Part shown: positions 1 through 12,964 of the stretch, in pieces
Layout: the number at the start of each line of letters is the position of its first letter
Numbering within the stretch: the first letter of the stretch is position 1
Source of the DNA: Montifringilla adamsi
Taxonomy: Eukaryota; Chordata; Aves; Passeriformes; Passeridae
Length of the DNA stretch: 64,000 nt
Direction: 5' to 3'
Assembly (NCBI GenBank): GCA_017590115.1
Contig: JAGGNK010006448.1
Span: forward strand, 3,517,987-3,581,986
Position numbers and translations under genes: made by a program
The notes under the pieces: generated by a model
Told to the model about the DNA's origin: nothing
The model's input: the letters and a program-made list of their open reading frames with translations, nothing else
The model's database searches: none

Positions 1-462
1 CTGAGTCCAGTCATTGTGGCTTAGTTCAGCCTCAGCTCTGTTCAGAACCTTTACCTAAACTCAGGTATTTCATTTAGAGGGTATGTGAAGATTGTAGGTA
101 GAAGCAGGGTAGGAAGCTTTTCTTTCTGTAGTGAGGAGTCAGATGTTGACTCTCTACTTCTGATTTGGTATAAACACCAGAAACCAAATAACATTTCAAT
201 ATCTTTATAAGTTAATAGGGTGTAATAATTTTTTAAAGTCTGTCCTGTAATAAAATGAACATTAGAAATGTTCTACAAGTTTCCTTTTTTCATTAGGAGA
301 TAGACTTATTTAGGACAAGTTTTCAGGGTGATAGGTACTTTGGAGTTTGTCTTTTTCCCATTTCCCTTTGGGATTCATTAATTCACTGCTGCTGAGTGTA
401 TTTTCCTCATGACTGGATTCCTGGGTAGTACCTCCAAGAAAGACAAATAAACAACTGTTGTC

Positions 463-464
<2 letters not shown>

Positions 465-494
<30 letters not shown>
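465..494. repeat. Poly-T run, 30 nt
   Basis: An uninterrupted run of 30 T. No retroelement body is recognisable on either side, so it is best described as a simple repeat. Confidence 0.9.
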
Positions 495-498
<4 letters not shown>

Positions 499-3400
499 AC
501 AGGTCATATTTTTTATGTTTCTCTACAGCTTTGTTTCCTGAGACAGCTGTCAGGTAGATTTCATGTTCTATTATGCCTACTATGTTTTTTTTTTTCTTGC
601 AAAAGTGGCATCCTTAGCCAGAGAAAAATCTCAGCTTTTGCTCTTAAAGATGACTGGGAAGAGATTGTTATGCTAAAAATGCATTGGATTTAAAACTAGT
701 GAATATGATGGTATAAATTTCATGAGGTAGTTCAATGTAGTTCAAACTGTCTCATTATTCAGTTGTTTTTCAGAATAAATGTAATTCATTTTTATGTTAC
801 CTTGAGAATAAATCAAATGCAAACCAGAATGTTTTCAAGGTGAAATGAGCCTCGGTGACTATAGGTTTCAGTGTAATTTTAATTTGCTTTGTTTGTACAC
901 ACATCTGCCAGTTGCCTTTCCTGTTACAGAGTTTAGGGAAGTATTTGCCTTGAAAAGAAGAGACATTCAGCCACTATCTGGAAACAAGCTGTGAGAAGGC
1001 ACCTTCTCCACAAAAAAAAAAAAAACAACAAAAAACTAGGAAACAGAAGGTCAGCTGATTCCAAAAACCACATCAAGACCTCTCACTTAAGTAGAAAAGA
1101 AAGGCTGGTGAAAATTTTGCATGAGCCAGGACTGCAGAATGAGATATAGAGATGTTTGTCCAGCATATTGGGTTTTAACCCATGACACACAGACTTCTAG
1201 GGACTGTAAATTCCTTCTAAATAATATAAACGCCAAGGTAATTAAGAAATGCAGGATGATTATTTCCCAGTGAGCTTACATTGTTCTATATACTAGTGGA
1301 AAAGGGCTAAGCTTCCGAAAGTAGAAAAGGTTGAAAATGACATCTCTAGTACATTAGCTCACCATTGTGGGAACATTTGAACTGATCCTGTCTTTGGAGT
1401 AGCTGTATTCAGTTACAAGGTCATCCTTTGACTGCAGAGCACTTTTATGAACCAGAAGGCTCTGAGTTTGTTCCAGGTAGGACTGCTGGTTTTAAAATAG
1501 AATAAAAATAAAAAAAAGTAAAGAGAAAATATAAGGATTAAAATAAAATCTAAAAAATTTATAACATTAACTCTTCACTAAATACTTTTGGAGCCTTTGT
1601 AAGATTTTGAAAACTTTGAGAAAACACAAACAGTAACTTATGCGTGTTCTTGTAGATCTGCGGTGAAATAAAAGAGGGCCACAGTAATCTTGAGCATGGT
1701 ACTTAAATATTAGCTCAGTCACTGTCTCTGTGTTGTATTGCCTCCACATCAGACATATCTGTTCATTGAGGGGCCAGCACTAAGCAGTGCAGATCCGAGG
1801 TGGTTAGTGCCATTTGCCCTTGGCTTCCCACCCCTGTAGGTAGGTGAACAGCTTGGGCCAAGTTATTGTTTTAATAGATTTATTTAAGTGCTGTTAACAG
1901 CAGTGTTAAATACTCTTCTGTTAGTGACCAGGCCAAATACATCATATATATTTTGTGGCTGCTTTTATGGTTTCCTTTAGCATCTTACCAACTTGCAGTA
2001 AAATATACTTAGCAGACTGAAAGCTTACAGAGCAGTAGAGAGTACCTGAGAAAGCTTTTACTTGAAAGTAGGCACCAGCAGTCTCTTGCACAGAGGACTC
2101 TGCTGGACTCACGTTTTTCTTACATAGAATAACCTAATGATTAGCACAGTTGCCAAGGAAATGAGAGACCCAGATCCCATTACCTCCTCTAGCTGAAAGA
2201 GCTGTAAACCAAAACTTCCTGGGAGAATATACCAAAAGACTGGATATTTGGATAGTCTTCAAATCTATCTTTTTTTCTCTAGCTTCCTTTTTCTCAAGAG
2301 CTGTATGAAAATAGCTAAAGGATATTTAATTTTGAAGCCTAAGGTGTAAGGCACCCTCTGGTATGGCAGAACACCACAGTTCAAGTTATAGGATTTTTTC
2401 TGTATTTTCTTTAATGAGTGTTTCATTGAAACTGCATGTCTTGCAATAGAAATTCCATTTTGTGAGTTTTTTTCAAATTTTTCCTAGAATGCATTAAACT
2501 ACTGAAATAGTTAACTAAAAATTTATTCTTTGAGTTTTGCATATATGGCTTAAGCCCCAACATCCATGATGTATCATTTCCCTTGCTGTGATAGTTCTTG
2601 ATTTCTTCATCTTTGCCTCACATCTCGGGTAGTAACTGAGGAGAACTTGGGTGGATCTCAGTTGTTTTGGGAACTCAACTCCCATTCTCAGAGCTCCAAA
2701 AGCTCTGGCCTTCCTCACATAAAATTCACTGCTATAGTGAAGAGTTACATAATGTCACAGAATATCTTTTTCACACGGCTTTTGCAGTCTTTGTTTTAAT
2801 TGTGAAGCTGTAGACTCTGTCCAGAACTCCATACCTTGGGTTCAAAATAGATAAGAGACTGGGTGAGCGGTATCTATCCTGTACTACTTGCCAACAGTTA
2901 CAAAGAAAATTGTCTGGTAACCACATTGATGATGCTGCAATATTAGCAGTTAACAAGAACATGTTTTCAGAGTGTTTTCATAATCCAGATAATTACAAGC
3001 AATGGGAGTGGAGTGTTTGTTATAAACTTTACTTAATTGCAGTCCACTTCTATTTGCATGCACAATATGCCCTAGTCTTTACTGAGTTTTAATTAAACAG
3101 AACATCTGAAGATTGCAGTGAGTGTTTTTGAGAAAATCCCATGAAGGAATGCTGCTTTTGAGAAGGCTTTTTCCTTTCCATAGTTTCAAGAGCACAAAAT
3201 GCAAACTTGTTTGTAGGTAAAATGGCAGGTCTTTGCTCTTTTGGAGGATAGTAGTGGAATCAAGAAAATGGCTGTCTTTGCTAAAATAATTGTTGTGTCT
3301 TTCCCATTAAGTACAAAAGAACACAAAAATTCCTAAAGTATAGGTTCTTCAGTGAATTCATTGGGAGGTATTTTTCTCTTCATCTGTGCTAAAGCAGAAA

Positions 3401-4405
3401 TGAAATATATGAAGGAGAAAGGTATCATCGATAATATTTAGGTATTTCAATAATGCACAAGATTTAGCACCCTGGCAAGTTTCAACAATCTGCTGTTCCC
3501 TTGTTAATATAATGAAGAACAGGGATGAAGCATTGGGTGCTGTATGTCTTAGAGCACCCATTTGAAATAATTTTCTGTCTGCAAAAAAACACTGCCTGCA
3601 TTTCCTTTCCTCACAGAAACTGTTAAGCTCAGAGCGAGCATTGCTATGGTGATAACGTATTGACTTTTTCTCACAGAGCAAAGAAATGGAATCCCTCCTA
3701 TGTCTGAAAAAGATGCATTTTTTTTTTACTGCTTACCTGTGATTGGTGCTTTCAGTCCCTGCCAGGAAAGGCCTCCAGAAACAGCCATAGTTATATTTTT
3801 GTTTTCAACCCAAAAAATGTTGGGTCACAAGCAAAGAAAACAGTATTACTAACAATTTTAAGTATTAAGGCCAAGAATAGCTGTGAATAATGAAGCAGTA
3901 GAAAATACCACTTAAATTTTCAGGTTCTACTGTGAGTCATTGTTCAGAAATTAAAAAAAAAAAAAAAGAATAAATTGGTTTATGATACAGGTAATTCATT
4001 TTGATCTCAGGAGAAAGATACTTTAAAAAAGACAAATGTAGCAGGGAAGAGGCATCCATTGTGTAAATGGGAACTCAGCTGCTCTCCACCTTCCTCACCA
4101 GGCCTGTTTCCATCTCATATCAAAGTAATGAAAAACCACCGTGACACAGAGAGGATTAGGATATGTGTGTTTGCCACAAATATGTTCTTGGCAGCTGTGT
4201 AGCAATAGTTTCTGGGCTTTTTTATTATTTCTCATCTTTGCCGAAGTCAGAGAGACACTTCTGTGCTGTACAGGAAATGGGATGTGCAAATTGTTAACTC
4301 AGTGGCTATTGAGATGGGTGTTTCTGCTCCTGAATTCCCACTGTAAACATACAGCTGAAAATGATTTAATATAAAGTAACACCCAGTGAAAAACAAGAAA
4401 GAAAA

Positions 4406-4460
4406 AAAAGAAAAGAAAAGAAAAGAAAAGAAAAGAAAAGAAAAGAAAAGAAAAGAAAAG
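4406..4460. repeat. (AAAAG)n microsatellite
   Basis: Eleven perfect AAAAG units, preceded by an impure A/G stretch from about 4388. It is likely length-polymorphic. Confidence 0.95.
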
Positions 4461-5421
4461 GCAAAGTTTTTGAAAATTTAATTACTTTAGTATTTTAGTA
4501 TTTTTAAATTGTCTCAGAAACTGATCTACCTGTAGACTTTCCAGTCTTATGCAAAACAATTTGCCAATTTGCTGTTTGTTGAACAGTGAGAAGAAATATT
4601 CCTTGTTCCTGCTGATTTCTAGTAAAATGATGCTAGTGGTCTTGATGTTTGATCAGAGACAAATAAAATATGATGGTGTATAGTTGGAAAGACTGTTTAG
4701 AATTAAAGTTTGACATTTTCAGAGTATTCTAACTATTTAGACTATTTTGAAAATTCTAGATCGGCTTTTATATGATTATGGAGGACATGGACCCAGAATA
4801 TTTGAAAAATGCAGAAAATCCTTCAGATGGCAGCTCTATATCAAGTTTCTCTCACCTTCAAAAAGGAGAATAGATAAAAAGTGGTGATCTTAGTCTACTT
4901 CAATACAATGTAAAATATTATTCCAATTGCTTCTCAAATGTTTTCCTTTGAAACTGTATAAGAGTAGAAGATTGGAGGGATAAACCACTGTAGAGTTTGC
5001 TTCTACATCTTAAATAAAGAAAATTCTAAAGATAATTTTATTGAAAATTAAGATCTATTTGAATATTATTTTGGTTTGCATCTAATAGTACATTTAGAAA
5101 TTAATTATTTAGAAGTAAACATGAAAGTATTAATATCTGAATTTTACGTGACCTCATTAAAATACAGTGTAGATTATACTTTCTAACAACTTTCAAAGTA
5201 CTGATATTTCTTCATAAATACTTATGAAACAATTTCTAAACAGAGTCAAAACCTAATTCCCCAAATTTAATATTTGAGGCAGAGAATTCAATGAAAAGCT
5301 ACTTAGCAGTAGCCATAATCTTGGAAGAATCAATAATATTAGCAAATGAAAGAGAAATCAACCTTTTTTAATTTATTGGTATAAATTCAATTTTAGTGTA
5401 AGCATTTTAAAATGCATTGTC

Positions 5422-6776
5422 AAACCCATCTATAAGAAGGGCCAAAGTGAAGACCTAGGAAACTACACACTCATTAGACTTACTTCAGATTTTGGGAAAA
5501 TAATGGGATTAGTCCTCCCAGAAACTACTACCCTCCAAATGAAGCAGGTGACTGGGAAAATTCAGCACAGATTTACCAAACGTGAATCACGCCGGATCAA
5601 CCTGAACACCTTCTACCACAACATCCTCTGTCAACATGGCAAGTGCGTTGGATGTTGTTTGCCTGGACTTCAACAAAGCATTTGACATTGTTTCCCACAG
5701 TTTTCTCCTAGGCAAATTGGCAAGATACAGTGGATGTGTGATCTGTGAGATGTGTAGCAAAGTGGCTGACAGGCTGCACTCAGAGGGTGGTGATCAATGC
5801 TTTTTACCCGGGCTGGCAGTCTGTTACCAGCAGGGTTCCTTAGGGATCAATACTGGGTTCCAGGCTGGTAAACATCTTCATAAATTATCTGGATGAAGGG
5901 ATTGAAAACACGCTCACCAAGTTTGCTGATGATGCCACCCTGGATGGTGAGATGGACTTGTCAGAAGGGAGAGCCCTTTGTCAGAGACAGAGTCAAACAG
6001 GAAGACTGGGCCAGCAAGAACTGTATGAAGTTTAACGAGGGCAAATGCAAGGTCCTGCACCTGGGATGACATAACCAAAAAACCCAGTGCAGGCTGGGAT
6101 CTGTGTGCCTGGGAGCAACCATTCTGTGAGAGACCGGGCGGTCTTGGTGAACAACAATATGAACACGAGTCAAGCTGCAGCAACAAAGGCAAATCAAGTC
6201 CTGGGCTGCATCCACGAAGGCTTTCATAGCAGAGACAGAACTGTGGTCACCCACTGTATTTAGCATGTCTTAGGCCACATTTGGAGTAGTGTCCAGACCT
6301 GGTACTCACCATTCAAGAAAGATACAGACAGGATGGACAGGGTCCAAGGAAGGGCCAGGAAGATCATCAAAAGGCTGGAGAATGTGTCCTGTTGGGAAAG
6401 ATTGAAGGAATCAGGTATTTTCATCCTGGAGGAGAGAAGACATAGGAGTAACCTCATCGTGGTGTTCCAGTACCTGAAGAGCAGCTACATAGAGGACAGA
6501 GTCTCTCTTTTCACTAGCAGCCCCATGGAGAAGACCAGGGGCAATGGGTACAAGTAGCACAAGGAGAGGTTTCATCCTGACATAAGGAAAAAGTGTCTCA
6601 AATGAGACCAGTCAGTCACTGGAACAATCTGTGCAGGGATGCAGCAGAGTCCTTATCACAGGAGATTTTTTTCAAGATGCAATGCAACAGGACTCTAGAC
6701 AATATCTCTTGCTGCCTGGTCCAGCCCTGGCAGTGGCAATGGGCCCTTGGTGACAAGGACTCATGATTTATCTGCC
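5422..6776 (+). mobile_element. CR1 LINE fragment, sense, reverse transcriptase region
   Basis: This is a 5'-truncated, decayed copy of the non-LTR retrotransposon CR1. In broken frames it reads NPIYKKGQSEDLGNYT near its start, then the CR1 reverse transcriptase block VVCLDFNKAFDIVSH at about 5654-5698. The catalytic FADD box (YADD type) is still readable at 5922-5933. Further 3' it has the CR1 segments matching 'aagtttaacgagggcaaatg' and 'aaggctggagaatgtgtcct'. Several frameshifts and stops make it non-functional. The usual CR1 3' terminus is not seen; the copy runs up against the LTR at 6785. Open frames at 5636-5896 and 6333-6557 are remnants of its ORF2. Confidence 0.88.
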
Positions 6777-6784
6777 TGTGGGAA

Positions 6785-7276
6785 TGTCAGCTAACGCTGG
6801 CGATGAAGAAGCAGGAACGACGAAGTAAACCCGGAAAGCAAAACTTTAATAATGTACAAATAAAGGAATAAGCCACATGCGATATACGGTTACTTTGAAG
6901 ACCTCAAAATGGGGAAAACACGACAAGACATACAGTGCTGGCTGAGGGCAGGGAACCAATGAACAACAAGAACTACAAACATTACCATATATGGAGAACA
7001 TAACTAACCCATCTCTAACAAGAACTCAGAACATTGCCTTATTTGGCTTAAACATATTACCATAACCTTTCCCATGATTCCATGCACCTCTCCATAACTT
7101 AGCTAGATGTTACCCTCCTTAGCGTCCTGTTTCCATGGTCTCAGCTTGATCCCTCCTGTGTACTCCATCAAGGCCAAGTCACTGTCCATCCCTGCTGATC
7201 TACCTTCCACAAATTCCTTTCCTGTGAAAGGCTGGATCAGGTAATATTTCATGTTCCTTTCCTGCAGACTGTGACA
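6785..7276 (-). mobile_element. Solo LTR of an avian endogenous retrovirus, antisense
   Basis: Read on the minus strand it begins TGTCACAGTC and ends GCTGACA, giving TGTCA/TGACA inverted termini about 490 bp apart. An ATTAAA poly(A)-type signal (plus 6845-6850) lies about 60 bp before the 3' end, in the position expected for R/U5. The end could also be placed at 6777, where the minus strand ends CCCACA. No gag, pol or env sequence flanks it, so it looks like a solo LTR. I see no clean target-site duplication and no obvious TATA box. The family is not the one repeated four times elsewhere in the window. Confidence 0.65.
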
Positions 7277-7440
7277 GTCTACTTATTTAGTTGTCTTGTA
7301 TAAACATCAAGTCAACTTACTTCCAGGTATCTTGTAACTGATAGTATCTTTCTGTGAGAAATTGAAATGATGTTTTAATTAGATGGTGAAATGAACAACT
7401 GAAGCAGTCAGCTGCAGAGTGAGGATTATAAATTCCTTCC

Positions 7441-7461
7441 TTTTTTTTTTTTTTTTTTTTT
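7441..7461. repeat. Poly-T run, 21 nt
   Basis: A run of 21 T following a pyrimidine-rich lead-in. It accounts for the lysine run in the minus-strand frame at 7317-7544. Confidence 0.9.
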
Positions 7462-8041
7462 GTTTTGCATTGAACATTTAAAATTTTTATTTGATAAATA
7501 TAGACACTCTGGAGTTCACAATAAGCATTTAACATTAGATGCAAAATGAACTGAAACAGCTACTAAAATACTTTTGTGACCTAGTTTGAGGAAGAAATAG
7601 AATATTTCCACATTTTATGGTAGGGCAGACATATATAATGAATCTAATATAACAACGGAATTATTTTTATTAGCTCATCTGTAGTAATTCTGTGTCACAA
7701 AATTCTTGATTAAGGACACTGAATCTTATCATTCTGACCATGATGGATGCTATAAATCATGAAATCTCATTGAACTCAATATATTAGAAACCTGAATCTC
7801 TCCTGAGAGAAAGGCATTGCCTGGTAATATGAGCTTTTTATTATGAATCAGAAATGTCTTTGTTTTGCCTTAGTGGACTTCAGTGCTTTCCACTTAGTGT
7901 GGGATCTATCATGAATCAAAAATGGAGCATTTGTCAACAATGCAATGATGCTCCTCATTTCAAAGTGTAGTGGTATGTAATAGTAGGAACACCACAGTAG
8001 GAACACAGTGTTGGTCACTGTGTTCTTCTAAAAATTAGATG

Positions 8042-8135
8042 AACTGGACAGTGTTCAGAGAAAATCAAAAGAATGGTAAGAGGGTTAAAAAAGTTTAACT
8101 ATGAGGAAAGGTTGAAGAGCACAGATACCACTGTG
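8042..8135 (+). mobile_element. Short CR1 fragment, sense (3' part of ORF2)
   Basis: The segment around 'gtgttcagagaaaatcaaaa' through 'gaggaaaggttgaagag' matches the CR1 block near the end of ORF2. It lies just upstream of a CR1 piece from a more 5' part of the element (8150 onward), so it must be a separate insertion or a rearranged piece. Confidence 0.65.
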
Positions 8136-8149
8136 AGACCACTGTTGGT

Positions 8150-8616
8150 TATCTTTGAATGCTTATGTTGATTGAAGGAGGTCCCTGATGACTGGGAAAA
8201 AGCAGATGTTACATGCTTTTCAAAAAGGGCAGGAGGAATGATAAAGTGAACATAGATCACTCAGTCTCCCTTCACTCTCTCAGAGGATTACAGAGAAAGA
8301 CCTCACGGAAATTGTTTTCGAGCATGTGACAAGAATGTGTTTGGGAACAGACAGCATGGATTTACCAAGGCCAAAGTATGCTTGACTGATTGCCTTAGAT
8401 GCTAGTGACTCTTTGTACGGGCTGGAGAGAGTGGTGTACGTCATTTGCCTTGAAACAAGCAAGGCCTTTCACAATAGCCTCCCATAACAAACATGTGGCT
8501 TAGAAGAAGAGATGCAGACTGGATGGAACACTAACTGGATAGAAAACTGTCTGAAACAGGCTTTGGGTTAGTGGTCAACAAATTGAAGTCTAACTGGCAG
8601 TGATATTCCTCAGTAT
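8150..8616 (+). mobile_element. CR1 LINE, sense, part 1 (interrupted by an LTR)
   Basis: This is a decayed CR1 ORF2 with broken reading. VPDDWEKADVT occurs near 8182, followed by a frame carrying HGFTKAKVCLTDCL and the region equivalent to LDFSKAF (read here as LETSKAF). It breaks off at 8616, where the ERVL LTR begins, and resumes at 9188 with the next part of the same consensus. Confidence 0.82.
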
Positions 8617-9187
8617 TGTGATTTAACCCCAGCTGGCAGCTCAGTGCCACGCAGCTGCTCAGTCACTCTCCCTGTGCTGGGATTCTGGAGAGAACTGGAA
8701 GGGTAAAAGTGAGAAAACTCATGCATTGGGATATAGGCAAAGGAGAAAACTGCACATGCAAGCAAAGCACAACAAGGAATGCATTCACCACCTCCCGTGG
8801 CAGGCAGGCATTCAGCCATCCCCAGGAAAGCAGGGCCCCAATATGCATTGTGGTGACTTGGGAAGACAAACACAATTATGCCAAACATCCCCCCTTCCTT
8901 CTCCTTCCCCCAGCTTTATATGCTAAGCATGACATCATATGGTGTGGGGTGTCCCTTTGGTCAGCTGGGGTCAGCTGTGCCAGCTGTGTCCTCTCCCAAC
9001 TTCTTGTGCACCCCCAGCCTCCTCACTGGTGGTGCGGGGTGAGGAGCAGAAAAAACCTTGACGCTCTGTAAGCACTGCTCAGCAATAGCTGAAACATCCC
9101 TGTGTTATCAACACTGTTTCCATCAGAATTCCAAAACATAAGCCCAAATCAGCTACAACAAAGATCACCCCAGCCAAAATCAGCACA
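8617..9187 (-). mobile_element. ERVL solo LTR, copy 1, inserted in CR1
   Basis: Read on the minus strand it starts TGTGCTGATTTTGGCTGGGG and ends GGGGTTAAATCACA, the termini of the widespread avian ERVL LTR (TguLTR5-like). A TATA-type box (minus CATATAAAG, plus 8915-8922) and a CRE-like site (minus TGATGTCA, 8930-8937) sit together as in the family promoter. No internal retroviral sequence adjoins it. CR1 continues directly on both sides. Flanking pentamers agtat and atcag do not form a clear duplication. Plus-strand frames at 8709-9071 and 8726-8926 are LTR antisense shadows. Confidence 0.88.
8915..8937 (-). promoter_or_regulatory. LTR TATA box plus CRE-like site (copy 1)
   Basis: On the minus strand TGATGTCA is followed after a short spacer by CATATAAAG. 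This is the U3 core-promoter arrangement of this ERVL LTR family. The CRE differs by one base from the palindrome TGACGTCA, a CpG-decay type change. Any activity is inferred only. Confidence 0.5.
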
Positions 9188-9985
9188 ATCAGGGGCCAGT
9201 ATAGGGATGATTCTACTTGATACTTTCATGAGAGAAGCATCATGGAGTTTAGCAAAAGCAAATGCAAAATCCTGCATGTGAGGCAGAACAAATGCACGCA
9301 GCAATACATGCTGCTGAGGCAGCAGTACTACAAAAAAGACCTTGGGGTGTTGGTGGCCAAAAAATTGAATGTGAATCACCAGATTAGAGTGTAGGTAACA
9401 GGTCAAAGCTGTTAAAGAAAGTATTTATTCCCCTTTACCTGGCATTTTGAAGGCTACATCTGGTATACTGTGTTCAGCTTTGCAGTACTAAAGTTAGTCC
9501 AGCAAAATGTCATTGAGAGGATTAGGTGACTGGAGCACATATTGTATGAGATGGTGTGAACTGGATTTGCTTGGTCTGGAGACGAGAAAGTTAAAAGGAG
9601 GTTAAATTTCTGTCTTCAGTAACCCAAATGTCCCTTGTAAAGCCAGACTCTTGTAGGAGGTGAACAGCAAAAAGACAAGAGGTATTTAATTGCCACAGGT
9701 TGCAATAAAGAAAACTGTAACTGAGCATGAGGAACAAAATTTCAGGGTGAAAATTGTTATGCACTTGAATAGACTGCCAAGAAATGTAATGAAATTTCCA
9801 TCCTTGGAAGTTTCCCTGAACAACCCTATATACTCTTCCATTCTGTCCACTCTGTTGTTAATGCTTCTAGAAAGAGAAATTGGTCAATATGTTTTTGGTT
9901 AAAAAAATAAAATCTGATCTCTTTGAGCACAAGAAAGATCTTTGAGGTACTTTCCAGAACTTCACTTCTATGAATCATTTAAGGC
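9188..9985 (+). mobile_element. CR1 LINE, sense, part 2 to the 3' end
   Basis: This continues the element broken at 8616. It carries 'agcaaaagcaaatgcaaaat', 'gaccttggggtgttggtggc' and the block around 'tattgtatgagatggtgtga', in CR1 order. It ends near 9985 with 'gatctttgaggtactttcc' and an 'ttctatgaatcat' tail that matches the CR1 3' terminus. The copy is non-functional. Confidence 0.82.
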
Positions 9986-12419
9986 TGGCCCTACAAAACA
10001 GAAATTGCATTTCACAGCAGCTAGATGTTGGGTTTGTTGATAAATATTAAAATTTATGCCTGCAAATAAGACATAAGGACTAAAGCTTTGTCTGGAGCTA
10101 TGGAGTATTCAGGCACCTAAGAGCTGGAGTCACAAAAAACAGTGTGTGGATGCACACTGTGAAATGTAAATAAACATAAATGTATACGTGACAGATAAAT
10201 CCCTTTTAAAGTTTAAGGAATTTATTCAGCCATGTCTGAATTTATGATATATTCAGTTTCTGCCCATAGTAGGGACCTATTGTGGAGTTGTGTGCTTATG
10301 ACTATATTACAGACCACATGTAGGAACTAGATACTGAGGTGCTTTCTCTTGGCCTTTTTGTTTTCTTTTTTTTCTTTTTCTTTTGAATCAGCTGTTCAAT
10401 TGTTAGTCTACTCAGCAACGTTAGACAAGACACTCTGAGAATTAATGCCAAGTCAGCATTTCTTAAGTGCTTTGAAGATAAAAGACAATATAAAGCACTA
10501 ATTATCAGTACTAATTAGCATCCCACCAAACATGACTCACTGACTGGTTTTTCAAGTCTTTAAAGGGTTGTTAGCAATCTCCTGGAAAGCTTGAAAACCT
10601 TTTTCTCACAGAGAGAAAGTAAGAGCCAGAAAGGACTGATGTAAAGCCAGTGAAGAGCTCTGGGCTTGTCTGACTCCAATCAGAGTAAATTCAGTGTCAG
10701 GTGAATCAGAGGCTGACCTTTAATTTGAGACCACTCTCCAAGCCATGTAGGTAATCATTAAACAAATGTATGGGGTCAGGCTCATAACTCATGCAATTCT
10801 ATGAAATTAAATATTCTCTTTTCCAGGATACCTAGTGAGCCTGCTCGGTAGACATAATTCATTCCCTGGCTTCTATCCCTGAGGATATTTTTCAGATGAT
10901 AATGTTGAACTTATTCCCATGCAAGTCCAGTTGTATAAGAGTCCTGTCTCTTTTTCATCCTAGATTTTTTCTGCAGCTAAGGTAGGATACAACATATCAA
11001 TTGTAGAGGTGTTTTCTGTGTGTGAACTAGGTGGTTTAGATCTAATTATATAATATCTAGAGCTAGATATGATTGATAGCTATCCAGAGCTGGAGATATA
11101 TTCAGATGATGAAGTGTGGGTGCCCACTCCAGGATGACATCAACAGCTTTCTAGAGTCCAGTGACTGGGCCAGTTATCTCTCTGTAAAGTAACAGAAGCC
11201 CTCAGACTTCTTTTAAATGTAGAACATCTACATTATAGAAATAGACTTGAGCTGGCTGAATACCATCTGTGTCTATCAGCCAAGTTTGAGTTTAATGTCC
11301 CCATTGGCCTAATCAATTACAGTTGAACTGAGCAAGCATAACACATGTGAGAAGAACTAATCCCTTCTCAAAATGTGATAGAAGGATATTAACGAGACAG
11401 AGAGTTGTTAGTGATGCCTCTCCTTGCTGTATTGTCAGAGTGTGCTATGTGATGTTACCCTTCCACGTTGGAGCGTTTGGGAAGAAGCAGCTGGTTGGCT
11501 TGGATGCCATCATCTCCCTGAGGGATTCAAATCTGTATCTCTAGAGAGTCAGCCTAAACAGCGGATGGTGTGTTTTGAGAGCAGATGCTTTCCATCTCAT
11601 TTCCCAAAGAGGTGCCAGCTATTGCAGCAAGAACTTCAAAGTTTATTGCACCATAAAAAGTTAATTGAGTTTCCTCCTGTGCAAACCATATAACCATTAC
11701 GTTATCTTACAGGAAATGTCATTTCATTTTGTGAGGAACCTGATCCCATAATTTATCACTGGGCAGGTGTTTTTTTATCAATTATCTGTTGCCTGATATA
11801 ACATTTCATAGCCTGACACTTCCACTGACCTATTTCAAAAGACAGGGATTGCCACACCTGCATTTTGTGCCTGCACCTAGCTTTCACTGCCTTGGAGAGC
11901 CTGTCATGGATGAAGGCAGAGGACAGCTTAATTGCTGGTCACAGGGAGGCTTGGGCCAAAATACTTGGCTTTTTAAGACTTGCTCTTTTAGGCATGCATT
12001 TAAATTCAGGACATGTGGGGAACATGTGGAGTTTAAATAGTTATGCAGAAACTGAGGAAAGATTATGAGAATCTCAGATTTGGATTTATATGTACAAGTA
12101 TATATGCAAGTGCTTTTTAGGCTTCTGCCCAAGATGTTATTGTAACTACTAAAAATAATTCATGACATCTGTCTGCAGGCACAGTTTTAAATTACAGCTG
12201 CTTCTCATTCATAAACTTTCACGTGTGTGTGTTCAGGGTAAATACATTCTTCAAACCTTTATTGATTTCTGGGATGAACAGATCTGACAGTAAGAGGAGA
12301 CAGAACTGCTAACTTCTGCAAGCTTCCAAGATTTAATGTACTTTCTATAATCCAGGAGAGTATGAAAAGTCTGGCCTTAGCCTGTTAATTATCAGCATTA
12401 ACACATACGATATAAATAA
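9986..12419. other. Unique non-coding stretch
   Basis: I see no gene or recognisable repeat. The open frames at 11347-11693 and 11789-12132 overlap each other on both strands and resemble no known protein, so they are treated as chance. Confidence 0.65.
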
Positions 12420-12508
12420 AAAATCACAGAATGGGTCAGGTTGGAAGGGACCACAGCAAGTCATCTGGTCCAAACTCCCTGCTCAACCAGAGTCATTCTA
12501 GAGCACAA
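12420..12508 (-). mobile_element. CR1 3' end fragment, antisense
   Basis: The plus strand reads 'aatcacagaatgggtcaggt' then 'tggaagggaccacagcaag' and 'tctggtccaaactccctgct', the reverse complement of the CR1 3' end. It is a strongly 5'-truncated insertion. Confidence 0.9.
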
Positions 12509-12964
12509 AATATAGAACTTAAGATATAAATCAAATCATGCATTTCCTTAGACAAATGGTTTTCCAGAAAAGTAAATTTTTTGGCGTTGGTCCTGAAGGA
12601 GAAAATGGAAAAAAACCCAGAATTACTGTAAAAGGTGAAGTTCAAAAAACAGCTTACAATGTTAAGACTCTAGAGGCTTTGAAAGGAAATGCTGTTACAG
12701 GCAGAGGCTGTAGGCAATAAAAATCTTAATTGTTTAGAGTCAGAGGTCTTAGATGCTTTTAGGCAACTGTGCCTATGAGCACTGTACAAAAAATTTGGGC
12801 TGCTGACCTGGAAATCATGTGCTCGGGAAGGAAGGAATTTGGAGCTTCAGAATAGGAACCAATGTATCTGACTTCATGGAGCATGCTGCTGCAGAGTAGA
12901 AGCATTTAGAAATGTACCTGAGTTCTGCCCTTCTCTGAAAATCTGGTGCCTTCACAGGCTGCAT

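Larger units (their letters stand above)
1..5421. other. Unique AT-rich non-coding stretch
   Basis: No gene, RNA gene or recognisable transposon was found here. It contains a T run (465-494), an A-rich tract (about 1008-1036), an A run near 3952-3967 and the (AAAAG)n microsatellite listed separately. Open frames are short, AT-rich and resemble no family I know. It could be intronic or intergenic DNA. Confidence 0.7.

Noticed and set aside
7321..7411. Minus-strand exon-like segment with a GTAAGT donor and CAG acceptor
   Set aside because: The frame is open, but it is squeezed between an LTR and a poly-T run, and such short combinations are expected by chance many times in 64 kb.
8709..9071. 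120-codon plus-strand frame
   Set aside because: It is the antisense of ERVL LTR copy 1.
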